In this document: positions 10,748 through 21,300 of the stretch, piece by piece | Layout: every line of letters begins with the position of its first letter | Position numbering within the stretch: the first letter of the stretch is position 1 | Assembly: GCA_905160935.1 (NCBI GenBank) | Contig: CAJHZI010000804.1 | Span: forward strand, 66,001 to 130,000 | Length of the DNA: 64,000 nucleotides | From: Enchytraeus crypticus | Lineage: Eukaryota > Annelida > Clitellata > Enchytraeida > Enchytraeidae | Direction of reading: 5' to 3' | Program-made: the position numbers and the translations under genes | The notes under the pieces: model-generated | Database searches by the model: none | Told to the model about the DNA's origin: nothing | Seen by the model: the letters and a program-made list of their open reading frames with translations, nothing else

Positions 10748-11864
10748 CCAACTTTTTAAAAGAAGACTCGTAAACTATATCTCCAACAAGCTTCTTGATT
10801 TCATCTGAAGTAAGAGCTTTAGGTTCAATGAACTTTAATTGAACTTCATCGTAGTTTATTAACTCTCTCTTCTTCTGATCTCTTATCAACTCCTCAGCTC
10901 TTTTGTGGAGATCATCAGCAGCTCTTATTATCTCGCAATCTGTACCACGCTTTTTAACCATGCCATTGTACGCACGGAAGCTTTCCAACATAGTGTAATG
11001 AAGATCTTCTAATTCCTTCTCATTCTTCAATTCTTTCATTCTTCTTTCCTTCATTGCGAGCAGTTGTTGCAGCATTTCATTTTCATAGTCATTTACAAGT
11101 TGGCGAATAGAATCAAAAGACTTTCTCACTGATGATTCTGCTAGTGAAACCTGCTGAAAGAAATCCTCTTTCAATGTCTCTAATTTCTGCTTTCTCTCGT
11201 TGAGTACCACAAGATGTTTCTCAATTTTCTTCCTGTCGTTCTCAACAAGTTCTCTCTTTTGTTTGGCTATATCATTTGATGTTCTACAATCATGCTTTCT
11301 ATGATCCGTAGCATGACAGAGACCACAGATCAACTCCCTACAGTCACAACAGTACAACTCTACTTCTTTGTTGTTATGTTTACTACAGTAACTAGACATC
11401 AATCTCTTCAGCTCATCATCTGTTGGTTTCTCTTCAATACTAACAACTTTGTGATGTCTGGTTTGGTTAACCTTTGAATGAAGCTTCGTGCATCTCTGAC
11501 AAAGACTCTGACGACAATCCATACAGAATGAATCTGCTTTAATGATTTCTCCAATCTCCCTACAGGGATCACATTGGCACTCTTTCTCCTGATTGTTCTT
11601 TGTTTGAATCTCTCTGGCTATAAACTGATTGTCAGGTAGCATCTCCACACCACCTAGTGGCACACTAAACATACCCCTGCACAGTGGACATGGAACCTTG
11701 TTATTTTTATGCTCCTGGCAATATCTATCCAAACAATCCTGACAGAAAGTGTGCAGACACGGCAGCAGCTTGGGTTTCTTGTATACACAGAAGCAAATAG
11801 AACATTCCAGATCCTTCTCTTCGTTCTTTTGTTTTATAACTGATTCAATACTTGAAGTCGCCAT
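10748..11864 (-). CDS. TRIM gene A, exon 1: RING, B-box 1, B-box 2, coiled coil
   Basis: The start is taken at the ATG at 11864 (MATSS...); the open frame extends five codons upstream only to a GTG. The RING spans residues 21-62 with the C3HC4 set C-x2-C, C-x-H-x2-C-x2-C, C-P-x-C (ECSICFCVY, LPCLHTFCQDC, VPCPLCRG), so it is a likely E3 ubiquitin ligase. B-box 1 is at about 98-138 (CQCDPC, FCMDCRQSLCQRC). B-box 2 is at 160-191 (YCSKH, CCDCRELICGLCHATDH, H). A charged heptad-rich coiled coil runs from about 200 to 330 (ERKQKLETLKEDFFQQ). The exon ends at donor TTGG|GTAAGA in phase 1 and joins exon 2 to give a 656-aa protein. Other TRIM-propeller proteins act in innate immunity or mRNA control; its function here is unknown. 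Confidence 0.88.
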
Positions 11865-13300
11865 GTAGTCAACTCTCACGTCTCACAAGCCAAGTTTACT
11901 CCATGATTAGCCAAAGGTTGTAGGCCTATCGATACATTTTTTATCACAACTTTTTTATTTGTTTCACGTCATAATAGACAACAAATACAGCATGCCTAAC
12001 AATAGTCATTGCTTGCTATTATATTCATTGCATATATAATTTTAATGTGCAGAAACAGCTTTCAAGATAGGCATAAATATTTTTAATTAAATATTGGCAT
12101 TAGGTCTGTAGTTAGATATATCCGTATGTTGCTTATATATACTGTGGACAAAGTTTCCTATACATCTAAACAAAAATAATTTACAATCCATTTGCATTAA
12201 ATTACCAGCCACTTAAATTCTAAAAGATATGTAAAACCTCAAAAATTAAATTGAAACACAGAATCTTACTCAGAAGCAAATTATTTAACTGTCTAACAGA
12301 ATGCAATTCCAAGCTATAAAAAGGATAAATAAAGCTACTTCACTTAATAAAACATCATGACCTTATTTACTCAACAAATAGCAATAGAGATAACAGCAGA
12401 CCATTAGCGTTGCTAGTAATATTTCAAGCTATATTAAATGGACATTTCGTAAAAATTACCTAAAATTTATATTGAATCGTAAAATTTATGTGACTCCTAA
12501 ATTATAAAGATACTGGCGAGTGTCAAATGTAGGCCTGCAGGTAATATAGTCATCATTATAATCTAACCATTATTTTCCCTTTAATCTCAGTATAACAATG
12601 GTCTGGGAACTAGTGGATCTTTGTCACTCTTCCCATACCTTATGTACTTCATGTCTCATACCGTATCAAAATCTCTTCCATTCGTTTTAGAAAATTTTGT
12701 ATAAATTTTTGGAGCCTAGACACCCTCCAACCGAATGACCTTTTTGCCACTTTTTTGGATCTTAGTGCCTAAGTCACTTTCTATGTCTGGAACGGTCACC
12801 GGCTAGTCTATTATTAAACAACCCGAACGCAACATAGATAGTTTAATTTCAATCATAAATTTAGGAGCAATCTTTGTAGCATCCTCCTGATGAAGTTGCC
12901 GTCAATCGTTGTTTACACAATTTTAGTGTAAGTATAAAAGGATCTAGAGCCAATTGTAAACATCCTGGTAAACTGAGAGATCGCTATCTCTCTGGCAACG
13001 ACTATTAGTTATCTTCATAGGTAGAACCGAAAACAAAATGTGATGAGAGTTATTAACTGCAAAATTACACAATCTCTTGCTGGCCAATTCTAAAATTTTG
13101 CTAAAGAGATGAATATCTACATAAAAATTCACTTTCGTTCTTTCTGAACAATGCTGTAGGTCTAATTTTAACCAAAGCTCAAATAAGACATCAACGCATC
13201 ATAAAACGTAAGAACTAATTGAGAAGCATAAATTTATGTCATCAAAATATTTGTCTTGAAAACTGGAACAACTGGTCTATATTTCAAACAATACGATATA
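11865..13300. other. 5' flank of TRIM A, homologous to 5' flank of TRIM B
   Basis: No coding sequence. Interspersed matches to 39885-41160 continue for more than 1 kb, e.g. ACAGCATGCCTAACAATAG/ACAGCATACCTATCTAG, ACTTCACTTAATAAAACATC/ACTTCAGTAAGTAAAACATC and AATGTGATGAGAGTTATTAA/AATGTGACGAGAGTTATTAA. The promoter regions were therefore duplicated with the genes. A repeat (R2, 12593-12905) is inserted only in this copy. Confidence 0.6.
12593..12905 (+). repeat. Dispersed repeat R2, copy 1
   Basis: About 300 bp, closely matching 24405-24690 (ACTAGTGGATCTTTG, TCTCTTCCATTCGTTT, TTTTTGGAGCCTAG, CCCTCCAACCGAA, GGTCACCGG, GTAGCATC-TC-TGATGAAGT). No coding content; class unknown. It is absent at the corresponding place upstream of TRIM B. 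Confidence 0.75.
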
Positions 13301-13309
13301 TAATAATAA

Positions 13310-14495
13310 TCATAATAAAAGGTTTAGCGTCCGTTTCCTCATACAAGGGTGATGTCAGGAACGTCACCCCATCACATGTCACTACAAATCGATTCACCCC
13401 AAACGATCTAAAAAAACACGTGCTGAAGAGAAATAAAAGATCCTAAGCAGTGCCGGTCCGATGATAAAAATAAACAGTCAGGCAAGATGAAATAAAATCT
13501 ATGGTGGGAAAAGATGTGTTTTCAATTTACAACGGAAAGTGGAAGCAGTATAACATGAGCGAAGACCAGGAGGCAGAGAGTTCCAAACAGTAGGAGCGGA
13601 GAAAGAAAATGAACGTCTACCTAACGAAGTGAGAATATAAGGAATTTTGAGCAGTTCGTTATCGGAAGAACGAAGCTTGCGAGAAGGTTGATATTGGATT
13701 AAGACATCAGAAACGTAAGAAGGTTTATCAAAAAGGAGTGTTTAGAAAGTTAAAAGAGCAATTTTATACTTAATTCTTTGAACTACAAGAAGTCAATGAA
13801 GATTATTAAGCAAGGAACTAGAGGTGGCCTGAAGCCTCGAGGATCGTCAGACAACACGTGCTAGAGTATTTTGAACACATTGCAAACGCATGAGAGAAGA
13901 AGGAAAACCATATAGTAATGAATTGCAGTAATCAAGTTTAGAATGAACTATTGAGTTGGCAAGAATTATGGATGAATTTTATCAAGAGATGACCGTATCT
14001 GTCTGATTTGACTAATCTGGAAGAAAGATGAACGACAGACAGATGAGATATGAGATTTAAAATCAAGATTTCCATCAAATATGACACCAAGGTTTTTAGC
14101 CTTGGGAGTAGGAGTGAGAGCAAGATTTTGAAAATAGATGGAGGAATTGGCAATTTTGGTTCTTTGCTGGGGAGTACCTATTAAAAGATATTCGGTTTGA
14201 GGGGTTGACAGAGAGACGATTACTGCAAAGCCATGAATACCCTTTGTCAAGAACAGATGAAAGGTGTTGCAATTTCAAGTCAGAATCTGAGCTAGAAAAT
14301 GAGATGTACAGCTGAGTATCATCAGCATAGAAATGAAATTTTATTGAAGCATTGTCCAAAACATAAATGAGTGGGGTAGTGTAAATGGAAAAAAGTAAAG
14401 GTCCAAGTACAGGTCCTTGGGGCACACCACGAAGAAGAGGTATTTCAGCGGAGCGTTCATTGTCTAATGATATGTTCGAACAGCAAAAGAACTTG
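13310..14495 (-). pseudogene. CR1-like LINE, 3' half of the reverse transcriptase, frameshifted
   Basis: Minus-strand frames give RGVPQGPVLGPLLFSIYTTP then YADDTQLYISFSSSDSDL (RT catalytic block), AKNLGVIFDGNLDFKSHISS, and further down a degraded thumb. The frames change near 14100 and 13970. The 3' end at about 13310-13370 is GACGTTCCTGACATCACCCT.. GAGGAAACGGACGCTAAACC followed by ATT/TA-rich sequence. It interrupts the duplicated TRIM block: flanks at 13300 and 14500 match contiguous sequence near 41150-41230. Confidence 0.8.
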
Positions 14496-15235
14496 TTGAA
14501 CAACTGCGAATGGCCTCACTGATGTATTCACTGCCGGAGAAATTTGACTCAAGAGCAACACCCAGACATTTTGTGACTATATCATCCATCGCTAGGTGGT
14601 GATGTAGAACTGTAAGAACATTTAATAATTTGACTCTATCATCCACAGCTAGGTGGTGATGTAGAACTGTAAGAATATTTAGAGACTTGACTCTATCATC
14701 CACAGCTAGGTGGCGGTGTAGAACTGTAAGAATATTGTGAGTGTGTCAAAAGAAAAAAACATTTAATTAGAATTTTCTATTTCTAATTTAAGATTACAAA
14801 TTTAGAGCAATTTATTCTAGGCCTACTATGTCTAAAGGTTTAAATTTATTTGCAAAAACATTACTAGGAAGTCACCATCTGCCGTTTTGCACTATGGTAA
14901 CAAATCCAATCCGATGAGCAGAGCTTTGGGTCCAAAAACGGTTCAAGCCAAAACCCGGGAAGAACAAATCAACATAGCTGATCATTTCACTATAGGTCTA
15001 TAAAGTCACCGATGACAGAAAATAACATCAGTTCCAAAAACCTAAAACCAAATTCAAGTCGAGACGAAAGCTGAAGCAGCTACCTCGCTTAAGACTATTC
15101 GAATCTATATCTTCGATCATAATTAGATAAATTGAATATATTATTTTTGACCCTCCCGAATTGATATCTCTGTGTTGGATCACTAAGACGTTGACATAAT
15201 AGGCCTAATTCGTATCCCTCTAACTTATGCGACCA
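14496..15235. other. Distal part of TRIM A duplication block and small tandem repeat
   Basis: 14496-14580 and 14730-14810 match 41205-41400 (AATGGCCTCACTGATG, GACATTT.GT, TTTCTAATTTAAGATTA). Three copies of a unit of about 58 bp (CTAGGTGGTGATGTAGAACTG) at 14585-14740 are specific to this copy. No gene seen. The open frame here only reads the repeat. Confidence 0.5.
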
Positions 15236-15239
15236 GCGC

Positions 15240-15440
15240 CTAAACCACCTCTTCTTTAATTCCTTTTAGGCCTTCTGTTGAATTTTTGGATTTTGAAATT
15301 TTCACCGCTTTTGGATCTTCCTTTTGCGCGCCGGCTTTATTTTGTCTCAATAGTGCTCGAAGTTGTCATTGATGACTGTTGCACTCTAATATTCTTGTTG
15401 TTATTATTATTCTGCATGTTATGTTACATACTATATAACC
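15240..15440 (+). repeat. Dispersed repeat R3, copy 1
   Basis: TTTTGGATTTTGAAATTTTCACCG .. TTTTGTCTCAATAGTGCTCG .. GTTGTCATTGATGACTGT matches 60605-60725 with few differences. Noncoding; nature unknown. It is followed by a roughly 165-bp near-tandem duplication (15525-15600 and 15690-15765) with CCAGCGAATTGGATT/GCAGCAAATTGGATT. Confidence 0.6.
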
Positions 15441-15911
15441 TGCTCAGGCTCGTATTTATGAGCCCAGTGGACCCGGTCCCCACCCCCAAGAGTCTCCTCT
15501 CCAATGAGAGCTCGGGCCTAAAAAAATCACAACATATAATAATCCAGCGAATTGGATTATAATTAACCCAACGATATTAATTCATTTTCTTATTAATTAT
15601 GTAGTATTTTTAAGTCTTTGGCCGTATTTATGAGACCAGGGGGCCCGGGTCCCCCTATGAAAGGGGGCCCTAGACTCAAAAAATTCACAATACATAATAA
15701 TGCAGCAAATTGGATTCAAGTTCACCCAACGATATGAATTCTTATTTTTTATTAATTCTCTATTCTATGAATTCAACTGATTACCTTTAAATCTTTCGCA
15801 ATTTTAAGTAATTGTATGTAGTTATTGCAATGAAATTGGCATTTAAAACACAGACGAAAGTAAAATACTAATAGTCCTTAATAATAGACCTACATGCATG
15901 GTGCATTAAAA

Positions 15912-16150
15912 AAGTAAACCCGCATTATAGGGAAATGATCAACTACGTTGATATCTATCACTTTTTATACCACATGTTTAAACCGATAGACAATTTAGTC
16001 CATTTTCCGTATAACTAGTCCAGTGAATGTCCAAGATTTTACTATCAGATGAGCGCGGCTGGGATTCGACCCCACGAAGGTTCAATTCACCTCACCATCT
16101 GTCATTTAAAACTTGATGACGCTACCCCTACGCTATTGAGACATTAGCCT
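15912..16150 (-). mobile_element. tRNA-derived SINE, family B (nested in R1b)
   Basis: On the minus strand: AATAGCGTAGGGGTAGCG (box A position), GTCGAATCCCAGCCGCGC (box B), GATAGTAAAATCTTGGACATTC and the GTGATAGATATCAACGTAG body. The flanks match uninterrupted R1a sequence near 6220. Confidence 0.75.
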
Positions 16151-16479
16151 AGGTTGTTTATCGTTTACGGATGAGGATATCAATTAAAGTCTAAGATATA
16201 AATTAGAAACTCTAAGGATATGATTTAAGGTCTACTATCCAACCTGACAGTGTATCTGGTATAGTCGCCTCGTGAACACAAACGAAACTCTTTTTTAGAT
16301 TAATTTGTAATAATTAGAATAGAATAAAATACAACTTGAAATAGAATTCTACAGGATATATTTTAACACTTTCGTCATAGCAAACAGTAAAATACGCTAA
16401 TTGTAGATGACTGTTCTTGATTAAGTCACAATAAACATTTCAATAAACACAGAAGCAAATGGCAATCAAGAGTAGCATT

Positions 16480-16800
16480 AGCCTGTTACGAATTTTAATA
16501 TCAAGTTAAGAGTGATAATAAAATGTTATAAGTGCTAATAACATGGCCAATTTTAATAACAAGTTAAGAGTGATAATAAAATGTTACAAGTGCTAATAAC
16601 AAGGCAGTATTGCTAGTAACATGTTAAGAGTGCTAAAATAACATGTTAAGTGAGTTAATAACATTATGGGTGCTAATAACATGTAAAGAGTGCTATTAAC
16701 AAGATAAGAGTGCAAATAACGTGTTAGGAGTGCTAATATGTTAAGAGTGATAATATCATGCTAAGAGTGCAAATAATATATTATGAGTGCCAATATAATT
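16480..16800. repeat. Degenerate 20-bp array of R1b
   Basis: Irregular units of AACATGTTAAGAGTGCTAAT with many substitutions and indels. It is the diverged counterpart of the homogenised array at 6835-7165. Confidence 0.85.
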
Positions 16801-16867
16801 ATAGAGCTTTATTTCACCACTCAGGTAGCCAGACAAAAAAATAACTACAAACACAATCATACAAGCA

Positions 16868-17024
16868 AACACAAAATGGCACTGGTAAAGCGGAAAGCAA
16901 AGGTTAACAACAGTTTCCTCACAAGAAAGCGATGCCAGTGACGGGCGAGCCCAGGATTAGAACCCCGTTTAACTACTGATCCGCGGTCAATTATCTTACC
17001 GACTTCGCCACTGGCTCCAGTAAA
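16868..17024 (-). mobile_element. tRNA-derived SINE family A segment of R1b
   Basis: Minus strand: GGAGCCAGTGGCGAAGTCGG, where TGGCGAAGTCGG fits the Pol III box A consensus at every position; then a GGTTCTAATCC box B, and a CTGGCATCGC..GAGGAAACTG tail. Confidence 0.8.
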
Positions 17025-17397
17025 CGTTTTCTATGACATTGAATGTTTTATGAATGTTTTCCACTGTAAACAATCGACGCAAACATAAAATCAAAGAAGC
17101 AAATACAACTATTACTAAACATTAATTAATTTCTTTGGCAATATAGAGTAACTGTTTTCATTATCGATGACGCAGTAGCCTAATTATTAATCAATACAAC
17201 TCTCCATTGATACAATTAAACGATTTGCAATACAAAAGACACAGTTTCCTAAAAAATTAAGTCTTCCATTTGCAATTTTTAGTTCAGTAGGAAACTGATC
17301 TGATAAGAATTGACATTGTCTAAAGTTTGTCTTTTCGAATTTACGATATAACTTGCTAAAGAAATGAGAAATTGAAGAATTGAACACTAAACAATTG

Positions 17398-17560
17398 AAC
17401 ATTAATAACATGTTAAGAGTTTTAATAACATGTTAAGAGTTATAATAACATGTTAAGAGTTATAGTAACATGTTAAGAGTTATAATAACATGTTAAGAGT
17501 TATAGTAACATGTTAAGAGTTATAATAACATGTTAAGAGTTATAATAACATGTTACAGTT
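17398..17560. repeat. 20-bp minisatellite
   Basis: Eight units of AACATGTTAAGAGTTATAAT, including a higher-order alternation of TATAAT and TATAGT. Related to, but distinct from, the R1 arrays. Confidence 0.9.
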
Positions 17561-18930
17561 GCTGATAGAGAACTATGTTTATTTCGATACACTCAAAATA
17601 TACAGTGACATACACAAACAAGGCCGTCAAAGAGGTCACAAGTTACCTATCTAGTTGACCACCCCTCAATCATACTATAGTGGTATTGAGGTTAAGCATA
17701 TTATTGTTGTAAGCTATCAAGTTTGGCTGTTTTCTAGAACATTGCATATTTTCCTAGAAACTGCTGATCTCATCCGGCATTCTATTGGGAAACTGCGTAT
17801 TTGTTGAAGTTATAAGTTGGCTACTTCTATGGTAATGCTTTGGGAATAGGTTGCTCTGCGGCATTGCATTGAGATGAGTGTTGGTTGAGCTTAGGCCGCA
17901 AAGTTAGTTTAGTTAGTTGCGGTTCATTCTATTCAGTCGATGCTATGTTCCGAGGCAATGCAGTTGTTCTCTTCATTCTGCAGTTACTCTCTACAGAACT
18001 TTTCTATTGAGCGCATTGATGCGGGGCCTTCGGGCTCGGGCCGTGATGGTGCCTTCGGGAAGAGGCGCGTCCTATCCCGGGGACGTCAATGTGAACAGCG
18101 CCGGGCAGATATGAAGCTACTTTCGTGGAATTGCAAGTGTTAATGATATAACTTAATTTAGATAATAACTGTAATAATAAAGTTAATTAATATTAAATGA
18201 ATAAAGCCTCTCGCGTCAAATTTTTACAGTCTCTCAAATTGTTAGCGGACTATCTGGCTTTATGACAGCAGATCACGTACCTCTGTTGTACAGTTAGTTT
18301 CCCCAAACAACATCATCGTCGTCTTCTGAGACCGATGTTAAACTCTAACAACATCTATTCAGTTCAATACTAATTGAAAAATAACTAGGTAAACGAAATA
18401 AACCTGAAATACAAGTAAAAGAAATTCTAGTTACTAAAGTTTGAAATAATGACAACAGTAATTTAAAAAGGGAATAGGCCTATTTCTTCTGCCGATAAAT
18501 CTGAGCTTCAGAGAACCGCTACAAAGAAACACAGAGAACTAAACAGAAACACAGAGTAGCACTTAATTAGTTCAAAATTGAGACTTAAGAGAAATTCTAT
18601 AAATAATTAAACAAGATAGCCCAGTATACGATTTCAACGAACGAACTAATCAACATAATCAATGTTGAAACGTACTCAACGAATCCCATGATACTGTAAT
18701 GTTACAGATTAATTAAATGCTTATGACAATGAAACTTATTATAACAATGAACTAAAGTAGCTCTTTAATTTGGCTACAAACGATTTAACCAAGTGAGAAT
18801 TACGTATCACTGTAGGGATTTTGTTCCATTCAAACATACATTCATAAGTATAGGTTATATATAATATATATGTTATATGTTAAATGTTTTATATAATAAC
18901 ATATAACGGAGTGTCAATAACGACATTGAG
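17561..18930. other. Intergenic region with a possible LINE 5' fragment
   Basis: Mostly no recognisable content. At 17935-18145 there is an unusually GC-rich patch (GGGGCCTTCGGGCTCGGGCC) in an open frame ending DMKLLSWNCKC-stop. MKLLSWN is a typical start of a non-LTR endonuclease, so this may be the 5' end of a LINE whose body is lost. 18140-18930 holds nothing recognised. Confidence 0.35.
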
Positions 18931-18934
18931 TGTT

Positions 18935-19075
18935 GGCTGGAGTCAGTGGCTATGTCGGTAAGATATTCGACCGCGGATCAGTATGGGCAGTGTTCAAATT
19001 CTGGGCTCGCCCGTCAATGACATCGCATTCGAGTGTGAAAACTGACGTTAACAGTTGCTTTACCAGCTTACTTCT
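18935..19075 (+). mobile_element. tRNA-derived SINE, family A
   Basis: TGGAGTCAGTGGCTATGTCGG, TTCAAATTCTGGGCTCGCCC and a GTGAAAACTGACGTTAACAG tail. Boxes A and B are each one or two positions off consensus. Confidence 0.75.
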
Positions 19076-19129
19076 TTACATATTAATAATGATCAAAACG
19101 TGTCACGAATGATCACTATAATAAGTGGT

Positions 19130-19345
19130 ATCATGTTATTAGTGATAACAAAGCAAGAGTGACAACAACATATAAAACATATACTGTACATGTAACAACT
19201 TGTAAAAGTATAAAATAACATATTAGAGAGATGACATTGTGTTTCAGTGCGATAACGATGTTATAAGAGAGATAACGTTGTGTTTCAGTGCGATAGCGAT
19301 GTTATAAGAGAGATAACGTTGTGTTTCAGTGCGATAGCGATGTCT
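19130..19345. repeat. Tandem repeat, about 48 bp
   Basis: GAGAGATAACGTTGTGTTTC + AGTGCGATAGCGATGTTATAA repeated about 2.5 times with a degenerate lead. The open frame across it is repeat-encoded. Confidence 0.8.
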
Positions 19346-19689
19346 TTGTTTGGTCATATAAAGTTAAAGGGAATTCAAAAGTTAGGAATTCTAATAATAT
19401 ATTTGAAACTTAATATATATTTAAATCGCTTAAATATTAGAAGAGCGTTCTCAACGTTTTGAAGTCCATTTTTTCTAAGATCAGTTTCCTACTGAATTAA
19501 AAATTGCAAATGGAAGACTTATTTTGTTTTGTGGAAACTCTCTTTTTGATAATTTGTATTGCAAATACTATTGATTGTATCAATGGAGAGTTATATTGGT
19601 TAATAAATACTGCGTCAACGGTAGTAAAAACAGTTACTCTATCTGGCCAGAGAAATTAATTAATGTTTAGTTAATAATAACTTAATATT

Positions 19690-19758
<69 letters not shown>
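19690..19758. repeat. (TA)n microsatellite
   Basis: Pure TA run immediately left of the mariner-like element, which inserts at TA. Confidence 0.9.
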
Positions 19759-19760
<2 letters not shown>

Positions 19761-20547
19761 TGTGAGTCATAAAAAACATGTGCGCAGTATTTTATCCACA
19801 ACTTTGACATTTGTGAACCGATTTTCAAAATTGCTTCAGAATTATAAAGTAGAAGAAAAGTATCAATCTTAAATCTAGTTTTTGTGACAATTCCGGTATA
19901 TTTTAAACAATAACAGACGATTTTACAAACATAGTCTGTCTTTGTTTAAATTTTAAAATGGTGTTTACTAAAGCAGATTAAGAGTTCACAAAAACTTGTA
20001 CCTCTTAAAGGGTTGTGGCTCACATTGGTTGATTGCCGAATTTCCAACAAAAAACTGGATTCTGGGAGGGCCAGATTGCTTATTAAAGAAATTACACCGA
20101 AAAGAAGAAAATAAATAACGTGGACGAGTTGAAGCAACGCCTGGTGGACGTTTGGCAAGACATGAAGCAATCTGTCATTGACAAAGCAATAGATGAGAGG
20201 CGCAAGCGTCTCCGAGCTTGTATTCCAGCTAAAGGAGGGCACTTTGAGCATAATTAAGCTTTGACAGTTGACAGTAGCAGTATAATACTGCTTGTTTCGT
20301 TTTTTGTTAAGCCACGGATTTGTAAACATTCTGTAGCGATTGATTTACTTAAACTGAATATTTTCAGTCGCGCATATTTTCAAGCACTGCTTCAACGCAA
20401 AAATTATAATTAACAGAGTCACTTAACGTTATTTTATAGCAAATGTGTTCCTGATTATACCTATGCAAAAATTTAAAAAATCGGTTCACTAATACCAAAG
20501 TTATGGGCGAAAGACTGCGCACATGTCTTTTTTGACTCACAGTGTAT
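19759..20547 (+). mobile_element. Internally deleted mariner/Tc1-type element
   Basis: Terminal inverted repeats of about 29 bp: left ACTGTGAGTCAT..ACATGTGCGCAGT, right ACTGCGCACATGT..TGACTCACAGT, flanked by TA on both sides (the TA target duplication). Inside, a plus-strand transposase is reduced to its N-terminal helix-turn-helix (starting MVFTKAD near 19959, with in-frame stops) fused by deletion at about 20095 to the C-terminus (VDELKQRLVDVWQDMKQSVI ... KGGHFEHN-stop at about 20255). The catalytic DDD/DDE core is missing. It is a non-autonomous derivative that could only be mobilised in trans. Confidence 0.88.
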
Positions 20548-20635
20548 ATATAGTTGCTTGTTAGATTTTATGTTTGCGTCGATTGTTTACAGTGGAATAC
20601 ATTCATAAAACATTCAATGTTACAGAAAAAATTTA

Positions 20636-20770
20636 CTGGAGCCAGTGGCGAAGTCGGTATGATATTCGACCGCGGATCAGTGGTTAAACGGGGTTCAAAT
20701 CCTGGGCTCGCCCGTCACTGACATCGTTTCCGAGTGAGGAAACGGTTGTTAACCTTTGCTTTTATCTTCA
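20636..20770 (+). mobile_element. tRNA-derived SINE family A segment of R1c
   Basis: GGAGCCAGTGGCGAAGTCGG, GGGGTTCAAATCCTGGGC, CTGACATCGTTTCCGAGTGA and GGAAACGGTTGTTAACC. Box A matches consensus; box B is GGTTCAAATCC. No CCA-bearing acceptor stem and no 3' tRNA half remain, so it is a SINE, not a tRNA gene. Confidence 0.8.
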
Positions 20771-21300
20771 CTAGTGCTATTTTGTGTTTACTTGTATGAT
20801 TGTGTTTGTAGTTTATTTATGTCTGGCTACATGAGTGGTGAAATAAAGCTCTATAATTATATTGGCACTCATAATATATTATTTGCACTCTTAGCATGAT
20901 ATTATCACTCTTAACATGATATTAGCACTCTTAACATGTTATTAGCACTCATAATATGTTATTAGCACTAGCACTGTTAACATGTTATTAGCACTCTTAA
21001 GATATTATTATCACTCTTAACATGTTACTAAAATTCGTAAGAGGCTATTAACACTCTTGATTACCATTTGCTTCTGTGTTTATTGAAAATTTTATTGTGA
21101 CTTAATCAAGAACAGTCATCTACAATTAGTTTATTTTGCTGTGTGCTCCGATGCAAGTGCTTAAATAAAACCTGTAGAATTCAATTTCAAGTTTTGTATT
21201 TTATTCTATTCTGAGTTTTAATCATCACTAAACTAGATACACTGTCAGGTTGGAATCTAGACATTAATTTATAGCCTTACAATTTATAATCTATATCTTA

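Larger units (their letters stand above)
15600..17110 (-). mobile_element. Composite repeat R1, copy b
   Basis: Same order of landmarks as R1a: a GGGGGCCCGGG/CCCCCT edge at 15640-15670, GAAATTGGCATTTAAAACAC, CTGACAGTGTATCTGGT, degenerate 20-bp array, AGAGCTTTATTTCACCACTC and SINE A. A SINE B is nested at 15912-16150. Similarity to R1c extends further, to about 17400. Confidence 0.6.
19440..21300 (+). mobile_element. Composite repeat R1, copy c (opposite orientation), with mariner insertion
   Basis: Inverted relative to copies a and b. From left to right: sequence matching 17190-17400, TTTATGTTTGCGTCGATTG, SINE A (20636-20770), GTGGTGAAATAAAGCTCTAT, degenerate 20-bp array (20870-21060), CTGTGTTTATTGAAA and CACTGTCAGGTTGGAAT. 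It is split by (TA)n and the mariner-like element at 19759-20547. Confidence 0.6.

Noticed and set aside
11865-11879. Alternative TRIM A start five codons upstream (RVDYM)
   Set aside because: The first codon is GTG, not ATG; the ATG at 11864 is used. The same holds for TRIM B at 39899 versus 39884.
19946-20329. 127-codon minus-strand open frame
   Set aside because: Antisense shadow of the deleted mariner transposase.
20636-20770. Candidate functional tRNA gene
   Set aside because: Boxes A and B fit, but the acceptor stem does not pair, the same sequence recurs many times with a LINE-like tail, and no anticodon arm folds. It is a SINE.
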